Source: Paenibacillus sp. UBA6285 (lineage in GTDB: Bacteria > Bacillota > Bacilli > Paenibacillales > Paenibacillaceae). From it: 9,884 bases of DNA. Below, one piece after another: positions 1-7,225 of this stretch. The notes under the pieces are model-generated. The model saw only the letters and a program-made list of their open reading frames with translations. It was not told where the DNA came from and made no database searches. The position numbers were made by a program, and so were the translations under genes. The stretch is from the NCBI GenBank assembly GCA_002438345.1, contig DJUJ01000240.1, forward strand, positions 38,110-47,993. The letters are read 5' to 3'. The stretch's first letter is position 1. The number at the start of each line of letters is the position of its first letter.

Positions 1-1224
1 TCTAGGATCATGCCCCCAGACGATGATCTCTCCAGATTCGTGTTCGACATACCATTCTTTCCTTACAGGAGCACCCTTGCCGTCCATACCATCAGTGTCC
101 CCGTATCGGCAGAAGTCCTGAATCCGCTTTGACTGTTTACCGATATATTCATCGCGAATTCCTGCATGGGTAACTACGACCCGCCGCACGCCATTACGGC
201 CAAACAACAAGTGGCTAGGTGCGGACAACAGAAACTGTTTGAGTTCTTCTCTAAGCCTTTTTACTTCCTCATCCCCTGCTTCTAGCGCAAATGCCTCCAG
301 CTCAGCGGCGATATTCTCGTCTCCATGACTCAATGTGACTTTGCGGCCATCTAGGTAACGGGCGATTTTCCAGCCATGGTTGCTGTCGATCATGCGGGCG
401 ATTCCAGCATCCACATGCTTTTTCCAAAACCTCATCGTCTTCAGCGATTCCGGCCCCCGACTCATTACATCACCCACAGAAATTAACTGCCTACCATCGG
501 GGTGTTTGTACAGCCCTTGCTTGTCTATCTTATAATCCAATCTTTCCAGCAGCTCGATCATCTCTTCGTAACAACCATGAATGTCGCCGACAATATCAAG
601 CCCTGCGCCGATTTCAACCCAAAGTGGGTTCTGCTTACGCTCAAAAAGAACTGCCTCTGTATTTTTTAAAAAATAAGTCGAAGTGAAGCCCTCGTCCTTA
701 ATGCTGCGCAGCGAACGCTTGAACTGTCCGTATTGTTGCTTGACCCGCTGGCGACCGCGTGGATGCTCACGCTGAATATCCCGCTCTAGCAGCGTTTCCT
801 CTGGAACATCGAGCACCCAAGCCGAACATGGAACATTATGCTTATCTGCTAAATCTAAATATTGCTTTCGATATTCTTCTTGCAGATGCGTAGCATCCAC
901 CAACGTCAGCTTTCCTAGTCGGCAGCGCATGGCAATCGTTGAGTTCATTGCTTCAAATGCTAAACTCGAGAGCAACTGATAATCATTAAAAATAATATCC
1001 GCTTCCTCGCGGGGACGATTCTTCCAATCCATAAAATCAGTGTCACCAAGCATCGTACGGTAATCATCTGATGAGACGATTTCAGTCTGCAACAGCGTTC
1101 CTTCATCCACTAATCTCCGCAGTAAAGTGGTCTTGCCACTATTAGAGGGACCAACTAGTACAATAATTCCTGCATGCGGAAAAGAAATAGTTCTCTGCCT
1201 TTCCCTTTGCTCTTCCATAGTCAT
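1..1224 (-). CDS. pnkp: Polynucleotide kinase-phosphatase Pnkp, RNA repair (partial, C-terminal ligase outside window)
   Basis: I translated the reverse strand from the ATG at 1224; the frame is open to base 1, giving 408 codons with no stop. Residues 25-32 are a P-loop (GPSNSGKT), and D53-x-x-R56 matches the catalytic Asp/Arg of the Pnkp 5'-OH kinase. A basic lid (R152, R156, R158, R160) follows. From about 209 there is a metallophosphoesterase domain: GDIHGCYEE (D214, H216), GDVMSRGP (D252, R256), NH (N282, H283), VTHAGI (H353) and WGH (H405). This kinase-phosphatase order is that of bacterial Pnkp, whose third domain is an ATP-dependent RNA ligase; family members are about 850 residues, so roughly half is missing here. 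The start overlaps the hen1 stop (TAATG), which implies translational coupling, and AGGGAGG lies 10 nt upstream. A second ATG at 1218 is possible. Identity is secure; the ligase domain is inferred from the family. Confidence 0.95.
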   Translation of the reverse strand, partial: MTMEEQRERQRTISFPHAGIIVLVGPSNSGKTTLLRRLVDEGTLLQTEIVSSDDYRTMLGDTDFMDWKNRPREEADIIFNDYQLLSSLAFEAMNSTIAMRCRLGKLTLVDATHLQEEYRKQYLDLADKHNVPCSAWVLDVPEETLLERDIQREHPRGRQRVKQQYGQFKRSLRSIKDEGFTSTYFLKNTEAVLFERKQNPLWVEIGAGLDIVGDIHGCYEEMIELLERLDYKIDKQGLYKHPDGRQLISVGDVMSRGPESLKTMRFWKKHVDAGIARMIDSNHGWKIARYLDGRKVTLSHGDENIAAELEAFALEAGDEEVKRLREELKQFLLSAPSHLLFGRNGVRRVVVTHAGIRDEYIGKQSKRIQDFCRYGDTDGMDGKGAPVRKEWYVEHESGEIIVWGHDPR

Positions 1225-2606
1225 TACAATGTCCCCTCCCTACTAAATATCGCCATCTGTGTCGGGTATCCGAAAGTGTCCGAAGCTTCGCCAATCCCTT
1301 TAAAATCAACTGAATAATCAAAGGAACTCGTCCAGCGTTTACACCAAGCGGAGAACTCCTCTCGTCCCCATTCAAAACGGTGATCACCATGCCGCATTTC
1401 TTCCGCATCCATCTCATACACCTCGTTATAATCCTTGTTCGGTGTAGTCAAGATCAATACCTTAGGACAATATTCCGTCAAAATGGTCTCCATCACTCGA
1501 GCCAACCTATATTCGTCGATATGCTCAATAACCTCACACAGAATCATAATATCCTTGTTGCGCAGCGATTCATCGAAGTAGAACAAAGAACCTGTAACTG
1601 GTGTTGGAACTGTAACTCCCGTCCTGTCTTCAAGCTTCGAGAAACGCTGTATTGCCCGTAGCTGTGAGTTTGCGGAAGGCTCAACCGCCCAGATCTGCTT
1701 AACGCCCGGCACACTTCCGAGTCTTGCCGAAAGTTTTCCTTCACCGGAACCAAAATCAACAATACTACTCCTGAAGGCCAACCCTTCTACCGTTTCCGCA
1801 ATCGTTGCATAACGCAGATCATTTAATCTAATTTTAGGCTCAGCTGAGACCTCAGCAGAAGTAACAGCCACTTTTTCAGAAGAAAGGGTCGATTCCTCAC
1901 CATCAAATTGCTTAATAAGATTAGCAAATCGTAGTGACCGCTTGAGAATTAACCCACGTAACGGATGACTATCCAACCAGCCTTCGCCGTACCGCTTTAT
2001 TTTTTCGATCTCATCATCACTAATAAAATAATGCTTATCATCATCCAGCGCCGGAATCAAAACGAACAATTGACGGAGGCCCGTTTGTAGAGTTTGCTCC
2101 CCGCGAATCTTAATGTATCGAACAGAGCTGCGACTTTTTAAATCAAAAGAATACACCGCATCTCCTCTTTCAAGCTCAAGCTCGTAACCAAGCGCATGAA
2201 ACAGCTCCTCAATCGTATGATCAGGTAAGTTCGATGCTACTGGTCCGAAGGACAACTCCAATTGAAATTTGTGATCCACCCAAGGTAAAAATACTTCCTT
2301 AGGCTTTCCGTTAAGTGCTGTGCCCAGCGCAGGACGGATATAGGAGCAGAAGCGGCTGCTCGTAACAAACTCCCGATCGTTAATATATTGTGTGATGTCA
2401 TTATGAGCAGCATTTCCTTTGACTAGAGCAATTGGATCTGGTGTGACATAGATAACGGCCTCCGTCTCTTCGTCTGAAGCGGCAGTGAACACTATGCGTA
2501 CTCTGGCTTCTTTATCGCTCCTGTCATATAAATTATGCGGATTTTTGGCCAGTAGATGAGACAACATTCCCGCCCCTGCCCCCGTCGCCTTGATGATTAA
2601 ATGCAT
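1224..2606 (-). CDS. hen1: Hen1, RNA 3'-terminal ribose 2'-O-methyltransferase
   Basis: This 460-residue protein has the two-part layout of bacterial Hen1. The N-terminal half (about 1-240) is the module that binds Pnkp and activates its ligase; YINDREFVTSS near 74-84 and the following GTAL fit the family. The C-terminal half is a SAM methyltransferase: VDFGSGEGKL (283-292) binds SAM, and the Hen1-specific metal site is E358-x-x-E361-H362 (CEVIEHID) plus H409 (HGDHRFEW). LTTPNKDYN (386-394) and PTQMAIF near the C-terminus are also family motifs. In the known pathway it methylates the 2'-OH at the 3' end of cleaved RNA before ligation. The start is uncertain: ATG at 2615 is only 2 nt from AAGGAG, whereas ATG at 2606 is 11 nt away and better fits where family members begin. 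It lies 38 nt after rlaP and overlaps pnkp. Confidence 0.94.
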   Translation of the reverse strand: MHLIIKATGAGAGMLSHLLAKNPHNLYDRSDKEARVRIVFTAASDEETEAVIYVTPDPIALVKGNAAHNDITQYINDREFVTSSRFCSYIRPALGTALNGKPKEVFLPWVDHKFQLELSFGPVASNLPDHTIEELFHALGYELELERGDAVYSFDLKSRSSVRYIKIRGEQTLQTGLRQLFVLIPALDDDKHYFISDDEIEKIKRYGEGWLDSHPLRGLILKRSLRFANLIKQFDGEESTLSSEKVAVTSAEVSAEPKIRLNDLRYATIAETVEGLAFRSSIVDFGSGEGKLSARLGSVPGVKQIWAVEPSANSQLRAIQRFSKLEDRTGVTVPTPVTGSLFYFDESLRNKDIMILCEVIEHIDEYRLARVMETILTEYCPKVLILTTPNKDYNEVYEMDAEEMRHGDHRFEWGREEFSAWCKRWTSSFDYSVDFKGIGEASDTFGYPTQMAIFSREGTL

Positions 2607-2644
2607 AAACTTCATCTCTCCTTAACCATTATTGAACTACATAC

Positions 2645-3448
2645 TTACCAGCTCCACTTCCCTGTTTCTCCCCAGACCTCTATTAATGCTGAGCGGAACA
2701 AGCCATCTAACGCTTCATCCATAACACCAACACTCTGTTCAAAAGCAGAAGCAACCTTCTCGTAATGAGCAATTCGATCCTCCATGTACATATTGATAAC
2801 ATCCAAGCGCGGCTCCAGATTTAATTCATCACCGGAAATTTTTCGAGATACCAGATTCTGCACGGTTTCTTGTAATTCTGAATTTTGCGGAATCAGATCT
2901 TGCACTAATACGTTAAAATCGAGCGGAGGCAGTTCGCTATATTTCTCAATCCATGCGCACGCTAAGAGTGGTCTTAATACATAAAAGTACTTCTTAATCT
3001 TGACCTCGCTGCCTTGCAGATAATCACGGTAATTTCCTCGCGCCATGTTCAAATAGTGGTAAATGCATGATTTAGGCGAAAAGCTTTGTGGTGAGAGCGC
3101 ACGGATACTTTCGGCTATAGAGTACTTTTCTTCATAGCGGATAGACGACTCTAGCCATTCCAGCAGAGGTGGGTTCGATTTTCGAAATAAATTAAGGCCC
3201 TTCTTCAAGTCCCAACCGTTTATATCAAGCATGTCACTAATCGGTCGCTCTATTACATCCCTGTGCTCAAAAATGGATAAGTACGCCTCAGGTCTCCGTA
3301 TGTATAGGAATCTAACATCATAGTCACTATCCTTGGATGGGAATCCCCATGCCCGACTACCCGATTCACAAGCATATAGAATCCGAACATTTTCTTCAGA
3401 TTCGATAGCCCGAAGCTGCTGAATGATCGATAAATGTATTTCTGTCAT
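2645..3448 (-). CDS. rlaP: RlaP-type RNA-repair-associated nucleotidyltransferase (YcgL/COG3541 family)
   Basis: This is a 267-residue DNA polymerase beta-like nucleotidyltransferase. The active site is GSRAWGFPSKDSDYD (30-44), giving the GS-x(n)-DxD arrangement with D42 and D44 as the metal-binding acids. A helical region follows, with KKYFYVLRPLLACAW (152-166), a conserved block of the YcgL/RlaP family. Family knowledge: RlaP proteins occur with Pnkp/Hen1 and other RNA ligase systems and are predicted to modify or tag damaged RNA ends; no substrate is established as far as I know. The start at 3448 is supported by GGAGG with a 7-nt spacer. A longer frame reaching ATG 3502 would run through the terminator hairpin and lacks such a site, so I reject it. 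It is the first gene of the operon with hen1 and pnkp. Confidence 0.88.
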   Translation of the reverse strand: MTEIHLSIIQQLRAIESEENVRILYACESGSRAWGFPSKDSDYDVRFLYIRRPEAYLSIFEHRDVIERPISDMLDINGWDLKKGLNLFRKSNPPLLEWLESSIRYEEKYSIAESIRALSPQSFSPKSCIYHYLNMARGNYRDYLQGSEVKIKKYFYVLRPLLACAWIEKYSELPPLDFNVLVQDLIPQNSELQETVQNLVSRKISGDELNLEPRLDVINMYMEDRIAHYEKVASAFEQSVGVMDEALDGLFRSALIEVWGETGKWSW

Positions 3449-3481
3449 ATTAATTCCTCCCTTATAACCTTCTAAATATGC

Positions 3482-3513
3482 AAAAAAGACCATGGACTCC
3501 ATCGTCCATGGTC
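3482..3513 (-). terminator. Intrinsic terminator / possible attenuator in front of rlaP
   Basis: On the minus strand, a perfect 10-bp stem (GACCATGGAC / GTCCATGGTC) with a 6-nt loop is followed at once by six T residues. This is a standard Rho-independent terminator reading leftward. It comes 46 nt after the stop of the small ORF at 3560-3682 and ends 22 nt before the rlaP GGAGG, so it either closes the small upstream unit or attenuates the RNA-repair operon. There is no T run on the plus strand side, so it is not bidirectional. Confidence 0.85.
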
Positions 3514-3559
3514 GGGCTTCACCTAATTACAGATATATTTACCGGATAATAATTTACTG

Positions 3560-3682
3560 TTATTTAACCGGAAATGAATACACTGGTTCTGAGGTTGACC
3601 TGTAAGCCAAGGTGATCGATGGACGAACATATGGATAAACATTATACGAAAACGAAAGTTGATTATTCATATTCTCATTCAT
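3560..3682 (-). CDS. Small 40-residue protein or leader peptide upstream of the RNA-repair operon, unknown function
   Basis: A 40-codon ORF starts at ATG 3682, fixed by a TAG codon immediately upstream in frame, and ends at TAA 3560. AGGGGGTAAGGA precedes the start by a few bases. It begins MNENMNNQLSFSY and ends EPVYSFPVK. The composition is distinctive: five Tyr, five Asn, four Pro and seven Ser in 40 residues, no Cys, no hydrophobic stretch long enough for a membrane segment, and no signal peptide. It sits inside a complete unit: a TTGACA/TATGCT promoter about 60 nt upstream and an intrinsic terminator 46 nt downstream. I recognise no family. It could be an independent small protein, or a leader peptide whose translation controls readthrough into rlaP. 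The coding claim rests on signals and context only. Confidence 0.55.
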   Translation of the reverse strand: MNENMNNQLSFSYNVYPYVRPSITLAYRSTSEPVYSFPVK

Positions 3683-3747
3683 CTATCCTTACCCCCTGAT
3701 CAATTTATAATTACTCAGTTCCATTTAATCCCTAACAACTCTCCAAA

Positions 3748-3777
3748 AGCATAAACTAACTATCCAGTTTTTGTCAA
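3748..3777 (-). promoter_or_regulatory. Sigma-A-type promoter for the small ORF and possibly the RNA-repair operon
   Basis: A perfect -35 TTGACA (3777-3772) is followed by an 18-bp spacer and TATGCT (3753-3748), four of six matches to the -10 consensus. Transcription would begin near 3741, giving a 5' untranslated region of about 58 nt before the ATG at 3682. It is the best promoter I can find between the permease gene and rlaP. Confidence 0.6.
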
Positions 3778-3811
3778 CCGATAGCCTTTTATCTGTAATC
3801 TTCTGCGTACC

Positions 3812-5824
3812 TTACTTCAGTAAAGCCTTCAACCCAGGCGTCAAATCCGACGCTTTTAACATTACGAAATCCGTATAGCCGCCCTTATATTGCACCTTAA
3901 CCAGGTAGTTGCTGTTCTTATACGAATAGTATCGTTGCTGTTTCAAAATATTTGCTAGCAATGCCTTGTCCTCTGTAACAATGACTTGGTTCTCTTTGTC
4001 TGCAAGTTCCAATAGTAACTCAGGATCATATACATTTTCAGGCGAACGGTTATGATCAACCTTCACAAGCTTTGCGGACTCCACATCCTCAGCGTTACTA
4101 CGAACCTTATCAGCATAGCCTTTTTCCTCCATCCATTTCTCCAGCTCGTGATAGGAAGCGGACCATGAATAATTGAAGAAGGAGCTACTCCCAATACCAT
4201 CAATATTAACAATAGGTGCTATATTCGCCACTGACGCCCTATCATTCGTTTGATCCTCAAAGGACATGTTCAGGATTTCTTTTTTCAAAATCGCCTTGAA
4301 TTCCGTTATTTCTGCAGGATCTGAGATGACCACTTGTTTATTTAGATTTCCTACCGAATTGTTAATCCGAATAAGATCAATATCCTTTTCCAATTGTGAA
4401 ACGGCATACTGCGCACGCTTGAATCCTGCAGACTCCATTACAGCTTTCAGTTCTGGTTCGAACCCTTTTAATGGCACCAAATATCTTCTCAGCATCTCTC
4501 GACCATTATCCAAGCTATACGCTACAGTAAACGATTGGTATTGATTATAGTCATAATAAGGTTTGGATGATTTATTCTCCGGACGAATCGTCGCAACGGC
4601 TAGATGAAGCTTTCGGACAGCCTCGATATACTGTTTATCTTTAGAAAAAAGATCCTCATCCGTTAAAAAATTGCCTTCATACGAATCTTCCGCCCTGTTA
4701 TACATCCAATAGCTGCTACCCGCAAACACACCACTAATTTTGTCTTCAGAAGGCACTCTATTTTCATACCCGGTTAATCCTGATGCAGGAATATATAAGA
4801 GAAGACCAAGCAATGCAGTATAAATTGCAAATTCAACAGGCACCTTACGAGTCACAATCTGCCAAGTTTTACGAATGATCATTTCTGCTGCAATATAGCC
4901 GACAATCGCTCCAATAGCGTATCCACTAATGATTATCTGCTGATGCTTCATTTGCGCGAAATAGTTACCCGCAATAAGCATACAGCAAATCATGATTCCC
5001 GCTTTAAAAAGAGGATTAAAATACACGAATGCAATGGCCTGACCTGCTTTTTCCGAATGCCGTTTACGGTATAACAGATAGGATAATCCAATAAACAAAG
5101 CGGACAATCCTCCATAAATCCACAATTCTACTGAACTAAAAGGCTTACCTGAAACATTCATCATTCGAATAAAAGGAGACCAATTATCTAGATTGTTATG
5201 GTACGCTGACAGCTCAGGATAACCATATAAATACATCGATAAATGGCTATCCATTAGTAAGATCCCCACTGACGGAAGGAGGAGAAGAGCATAAATTATG
5301 ATTCCCTGTAAAACAGATTGACCTGAGCATATTCCAACAAAGACACTGAGACAGAACAGGAACAGCGTAAGGACAGTTACGGCGATACACCAGCTCCAAA
5401 TTTCATTTCCCTGAAAAATATACAAGTTCCCGCCCCACTGCCTAACCAACGCCACAACTGCAGCTGTCAGCCATACGGGGATCAGAAGCAGAAGCAAACC
5501 ACTAACTAGATGTGAAGTTAGCAAATGCTCGCGACGAAGAGGCAGGCTATGCCACATATCTGATGGCGATTTCGTTTGCAGGTAATAGAATAAAAATAGG
5601 CCCGCAACAACAGGGATGCTTACAATAAATATCATCTGCATTTCACCTGTAACACGGAATAAATGATCAATCTCCTGCGGCACCGCATTAGGGTTATTAC
5701 TCATGAACATCTGCAGCGGAAGCGCAAACAAGAGACCGAGCGCATATACAATTCCGATCCAGCCATGCTGGCGGAAGTTCTGGCGAATGATGCTGCTATT
5801 AAAGAAGTATCGGCTGCGCGTCAT
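3812..5824 (-). CDS. ABC-2 type transporter permease with large C-terminal extracytoplasmic domain (DUF6449-like)
   Basis: The product is 670 residues from ATG 5824. The first half is strongly hydrophobic with about nine candidate membrane segments (near 23-41, 64-83, 103-126, 142-165, 170-190, 233-251, 276-290, 297-316, 331-346). MWHSLPLRREHLLTSH (about 90-105) between segments two and three is the cytoplasmic loop typical of Firmicute ABC-2 permeases. Residues from about 350 to the end are soluble and charged, resembling the C-terminal DUF6449 domain of Bacillus/Paenibacillus permeases next to YtrB-like ATPases; I recognise this by layout, not by search. The 5' end overlaps the ATPase gene by 26 nt, so the two should be coupled and form one exporter. 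An upstream ATG at 5845 is also possible, but 5824 has GGGGGA 8 nt before it and fits the usual N-terminus. Substrate unknown; related Ytr systems respond to cell-wall antibiotics. Confidence 0.85.
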   Translation of the reverse strand: MTRSRYFFNSSIIRQNFRQHGWIGIVYALGLLFALPLQMFMSNNPNAVPQEIDHLFRVTGEMQMIFIVSIPVVAGLFLFYYLQTKSPSDMWHSLPLRREHLLTSHLVSGLLLLLIPVWLTAAVVALVRQWGGNLYIFQGNEIWSWCIAVTVLTLFLFCLSVFVGICSGQSVLQGIIIYALLLLPSVGILLMDSHLSMYLYGYPELSAYHNNLDNWSPFIRMMNVSGKPFSSVELWIYGGLSALFIGLSYLLYRKRHSEKAGQAIAFVYFNPLFKAGIMICCMLIAGNYFAQMKHQQIIISGYAIGAIVGYIAAEMIIRKTWQIVTRKVPVEFAIYTALLGLLLYIPASGLTGYENRVPSEDKISGVFAGSSYWMYNRAEDSYEGNFLTDEDLFSKDKQYIEAVRKLHLAVATIRPENKSSKPYYDYNQYQSFTVAYSLDNGREMLRRYLVPLKGFEPELKAVMESAGFKRAQYAVSQLEKDIDLIRINNSVGNLNKQVVISDPAEITEFKAILKKEILNMSFEDQTNDRASVANIAPIVNIDGIGSSSFFNYSWSASYHELEKWMEEKGYADKVRSNAEDVESAKLVKVDHNRSPENVYDPELLLELADKENQVIVTEDKALLANILKQQRYYSYKNSNYLVKVQYKGGYTDFVMLKASDLTPGLKALLK

Positions 5825-6701
5825 ATCCGGCATCCCCCATTTCATAAATAAAGATTTCCTCTAGCGTCAATGGAAGCAAATCGAATACGTAGGGCTCATA
5901 CACGTGAAAAGCTGCTGTGATTCGCTCACGATCCCCTTTTACTATGTACAGGTTCACGCTACCCCGGCGCTCTTGATGTAAAATTTGCAGCTTGGCCGAT
6001 ATTGCTGTTTCATGCCGCTCATCTCGAAAGGCTACTTGAATCTTATGGGTATCTGCCTTGAGATCATCCAAATCCTTCTCGATCAGCATTTTCCCAGCAT
6101 GCATAATCCCGACATGATCGCATAGGTCCTCAATCTCACGAAGATTATGCGAGGAAATTAGGACTGTTAGCTCGCGTTCAGCTACTTCTTGAAACAGTAT
6201 GTTTTTGATTTGGCGCCGCATCACCGGATCTAACCCATCAATCGGTTCATCCATAATAAGCACATCTGGCATACAGATTAAAAATAACCAGAATGACGCT
6301 TGCCGTTGCATCCCTTTGGAGAATCGACTAAGCTTACGCTTTTTATCGAGCTGAAAGACAGTTCCCAAATCTTCAAAACGCTTCTGATTCCAGCTCGGAT
6401 AGATCGCACGATAGAAGGCTGCCATTTGCAGCATTGTGGATTGCGGGAAAAAGTAAGGTGAATCCGGCATAAAAATAACCCGTTGCTTGTTCTTCGGGTG
6501 TTCGAATACCACTTCACCATCCACCTTCACGGTCCCCATATCCGGAGAGTAAATACCGGCCAATGTTTTCAGCAGCGTAGTTTTACCTGCGCCATTAGAC
6601 CCGAGCAGTCCATAAATCGTTCCTTTATGTACTGTTAACGAAATACCATCAACAGCCTTCTCACCTTGAAATAACTTGCTGACTCCCCGAATCTCAATCA
6701 T
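5799..6701 (-). CDS. ABC transporter ATP-binding protein, YtrB-like
   Basis: A 300-residue ABC ATPase starting at ATG 6701, preceded by AAGGGGGGAAGAGC and overlapping the GntR stop by 8 nt (ATGATTGA). Walker A is GSNGAGKT (34-41), the signature is FSKGMQRQ (127-134) in place of LSGGQ, Walker B is VLIMDEP (147-153), the D-loop is GLDP (156-159), and the switch histidine is H185 (SSHN). The degenerate signature is typical of the YtrB/BcrA-like exporter branch. At the Q-loop position the sequence reads MPDSPYFF (78-85), with no glutamine. A C-terminal region of about 90 residues follows the nucleotide-binding domain. It should energise the downstream permease. The reading frame continues upstream to an ATG at 6749, inside the GntR gene, which lacks a ribosome binding site and is not preferred. 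Confidence 0.93.
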   Translation of the reverse strand: MIEIRGVSKLFQGEKAVDGISLTVHKGTIYGLLGSNGAGKTTLLKTLAGIYSPDMGTVKVDGEVVFEHPKNKQRVIFMPDSPYFFPQSTMLQMAAFYRAIYPSWNQKRFEDLGTVFQLDKKRKLSRFSKGMQRQASFWLFLICMPDVLIMDEPIDGLDPVMRRQIKNILFQEVAERELTVLISSHNLREIEDLCDHVGIMHAGKMLIEKDLDDLKADTHKIQVAFRDERHETAISAKLQILHQERRGSVNLYIVKGDRERITAAFHVYEPYVFDLLPLTLEEIFIYEMGDAGYDAQPILL

Positions 6702-7083
6702 TGCTCTTCCCCCCTTCTCTTTTCTTCTCCACTTGTTGGTACAATGCACCTATCTCAGCTGCGGTGAATCCGAGGTATACTGCTTCAGCCATCAGTCGTA
6801 ACAGTTCGTCCTGGATCTCTGCCTTTTTGATCTCATTCCGTTCTTTTTTCATCGGGGCCACAAAACTCCCTTTCCCCTGCAATGAGTAGATATACCCTTC
6901 ACGTTCCAATTCACGATAAGCCTTCTGAATCGTATTGGGATTCACGGTTAGCTGCTGGGATAACGTCCTCACCGAAGGTAGTTGTTCATCCGTCTGAAAA
7001 ATACCATGCAGAATCATTTCCTTGACCTTATCGGTCAGTTGCACATAAATCGGCTTTCGACTACGAACGTCCAGTTCAAACAT
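6694..7083 (-). CDS. GntR-family transcriptional regulator, YtrA subfamily
   Basis: A 129-residue protein starting at ATG 7083, placed 5 nt after a strong AAAGGAGGAGG. Residues 10-77 form a GntR winged helix-turn-helix: PIYVQLTDKVKEMI, then LPSVRTLSQQLTVNPNTIQ as the recognition unit, and GYIYSLQGKGSFV as the wing. The short C-terminal tail (about 50 residues, helical) lacks the large effector domain of FadR/HutC types and identifies the YtrA subfamily. Such regulators sit first in ABC exporter operons, repress them, and often respond to cell-envelope stress. Here it is first of three overlapping genes (regulator, ATPase, permease) and probably controls its own operon through the inverted repeat at 7134-7158. 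The longer frame to ATG 7116 has no matching ribosome binding site. Confidence 0.92.
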   Translation of the reverse strand: MFELDVRSRKPIYVQLTDKVKEMILHGIFQTDEQLPSVRTLSQQLTVNPNTIQKAYRELEREGYIYSLQGKGSFVAPMKKERNEIKKAEIQDELLRLMAEAVYLGFTAAEIGALYQQVEKKREGGKSND

Positions 7084-7127
7084 AACCCTCCTCCTTTCAC
7101 TTTGTTGCATATACACCTTTTACATGT

Positions 7128-7158
7128 GTATTAACTGTACTACTATTATTAATACAGT
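7128..7158. promoter_or_regulatory. Candidate operator for the GntR (YtrA-like) regulator
   Basis: Two nested perfect inverted repeats are centred on the -10 region: ACTGTA-13 nt-TACAGT (7134-7158) and GTATTAA-14 nt-TTAATAC (7128-7155). The 6-bp arms with 13-bp spacing resemble the layout described for YtrA operators, and the position covers the -10 and the transcription start. Binding by the adjacent regulator is inferred. Confidence 0.5.
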
Positions 7159-7174
7159 CGGATCTTTATGTCAA
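7145..7174 (-). promoter_or_regulatory. Promoter of the GntR-ABC operon
   Basis: Perfect -35 TTGACA (7174-7169), 18-bp spacer, then AATAAT (7150-7145), five of six matches to the -10 consensus. Transcription would start about 55 nt before the GntR ATG at 7083. The -10 lies inside the inverted repeat at 7134-7158, as expected for repression. Confidence 0.6.
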
Positions 7175-7225
7175 CCACAAGAATGGGCTGTCCCATCAGC
7201 CAAATACACGTTATGGCGAAAAAAC

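Noticed and set aside
1142..1762. Short ORFs of 70-95 codons on both strands overlapping hen1 and pnkp
   Set aside because: They lie entirely in other frames of genes with clear motifs and have no start signals of their own; the same applies to the similar ORFs inside the permease, ATPases and binding protein.
2645..3502. Longer rlaP reading frame beginning at ATG 3502
   Set aside because: It would translate through the terminator hairpin and lacks a ribosome binding site; ATG 3448 has GGAGG at ideal spacing and fits the family N-terminus.
3641..3669. Perfect TATAAT (minus strand, 3646-3641) inside the small ORF as an internal promoter
   Set aside because: The hexamer at -35 distance (TGAATA) matches poorly. 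An ECF-sigma reading (TGAAT...CGTA) is possible but too weak to annotate.
3482..3741. T-box or known riboswitch in the rlaP leader
   Set aside because: There is no T-box core sequence of the GGGTGGNACC type and no recognisable aptamer; the leader is short and mostly taken up by the small ORF.
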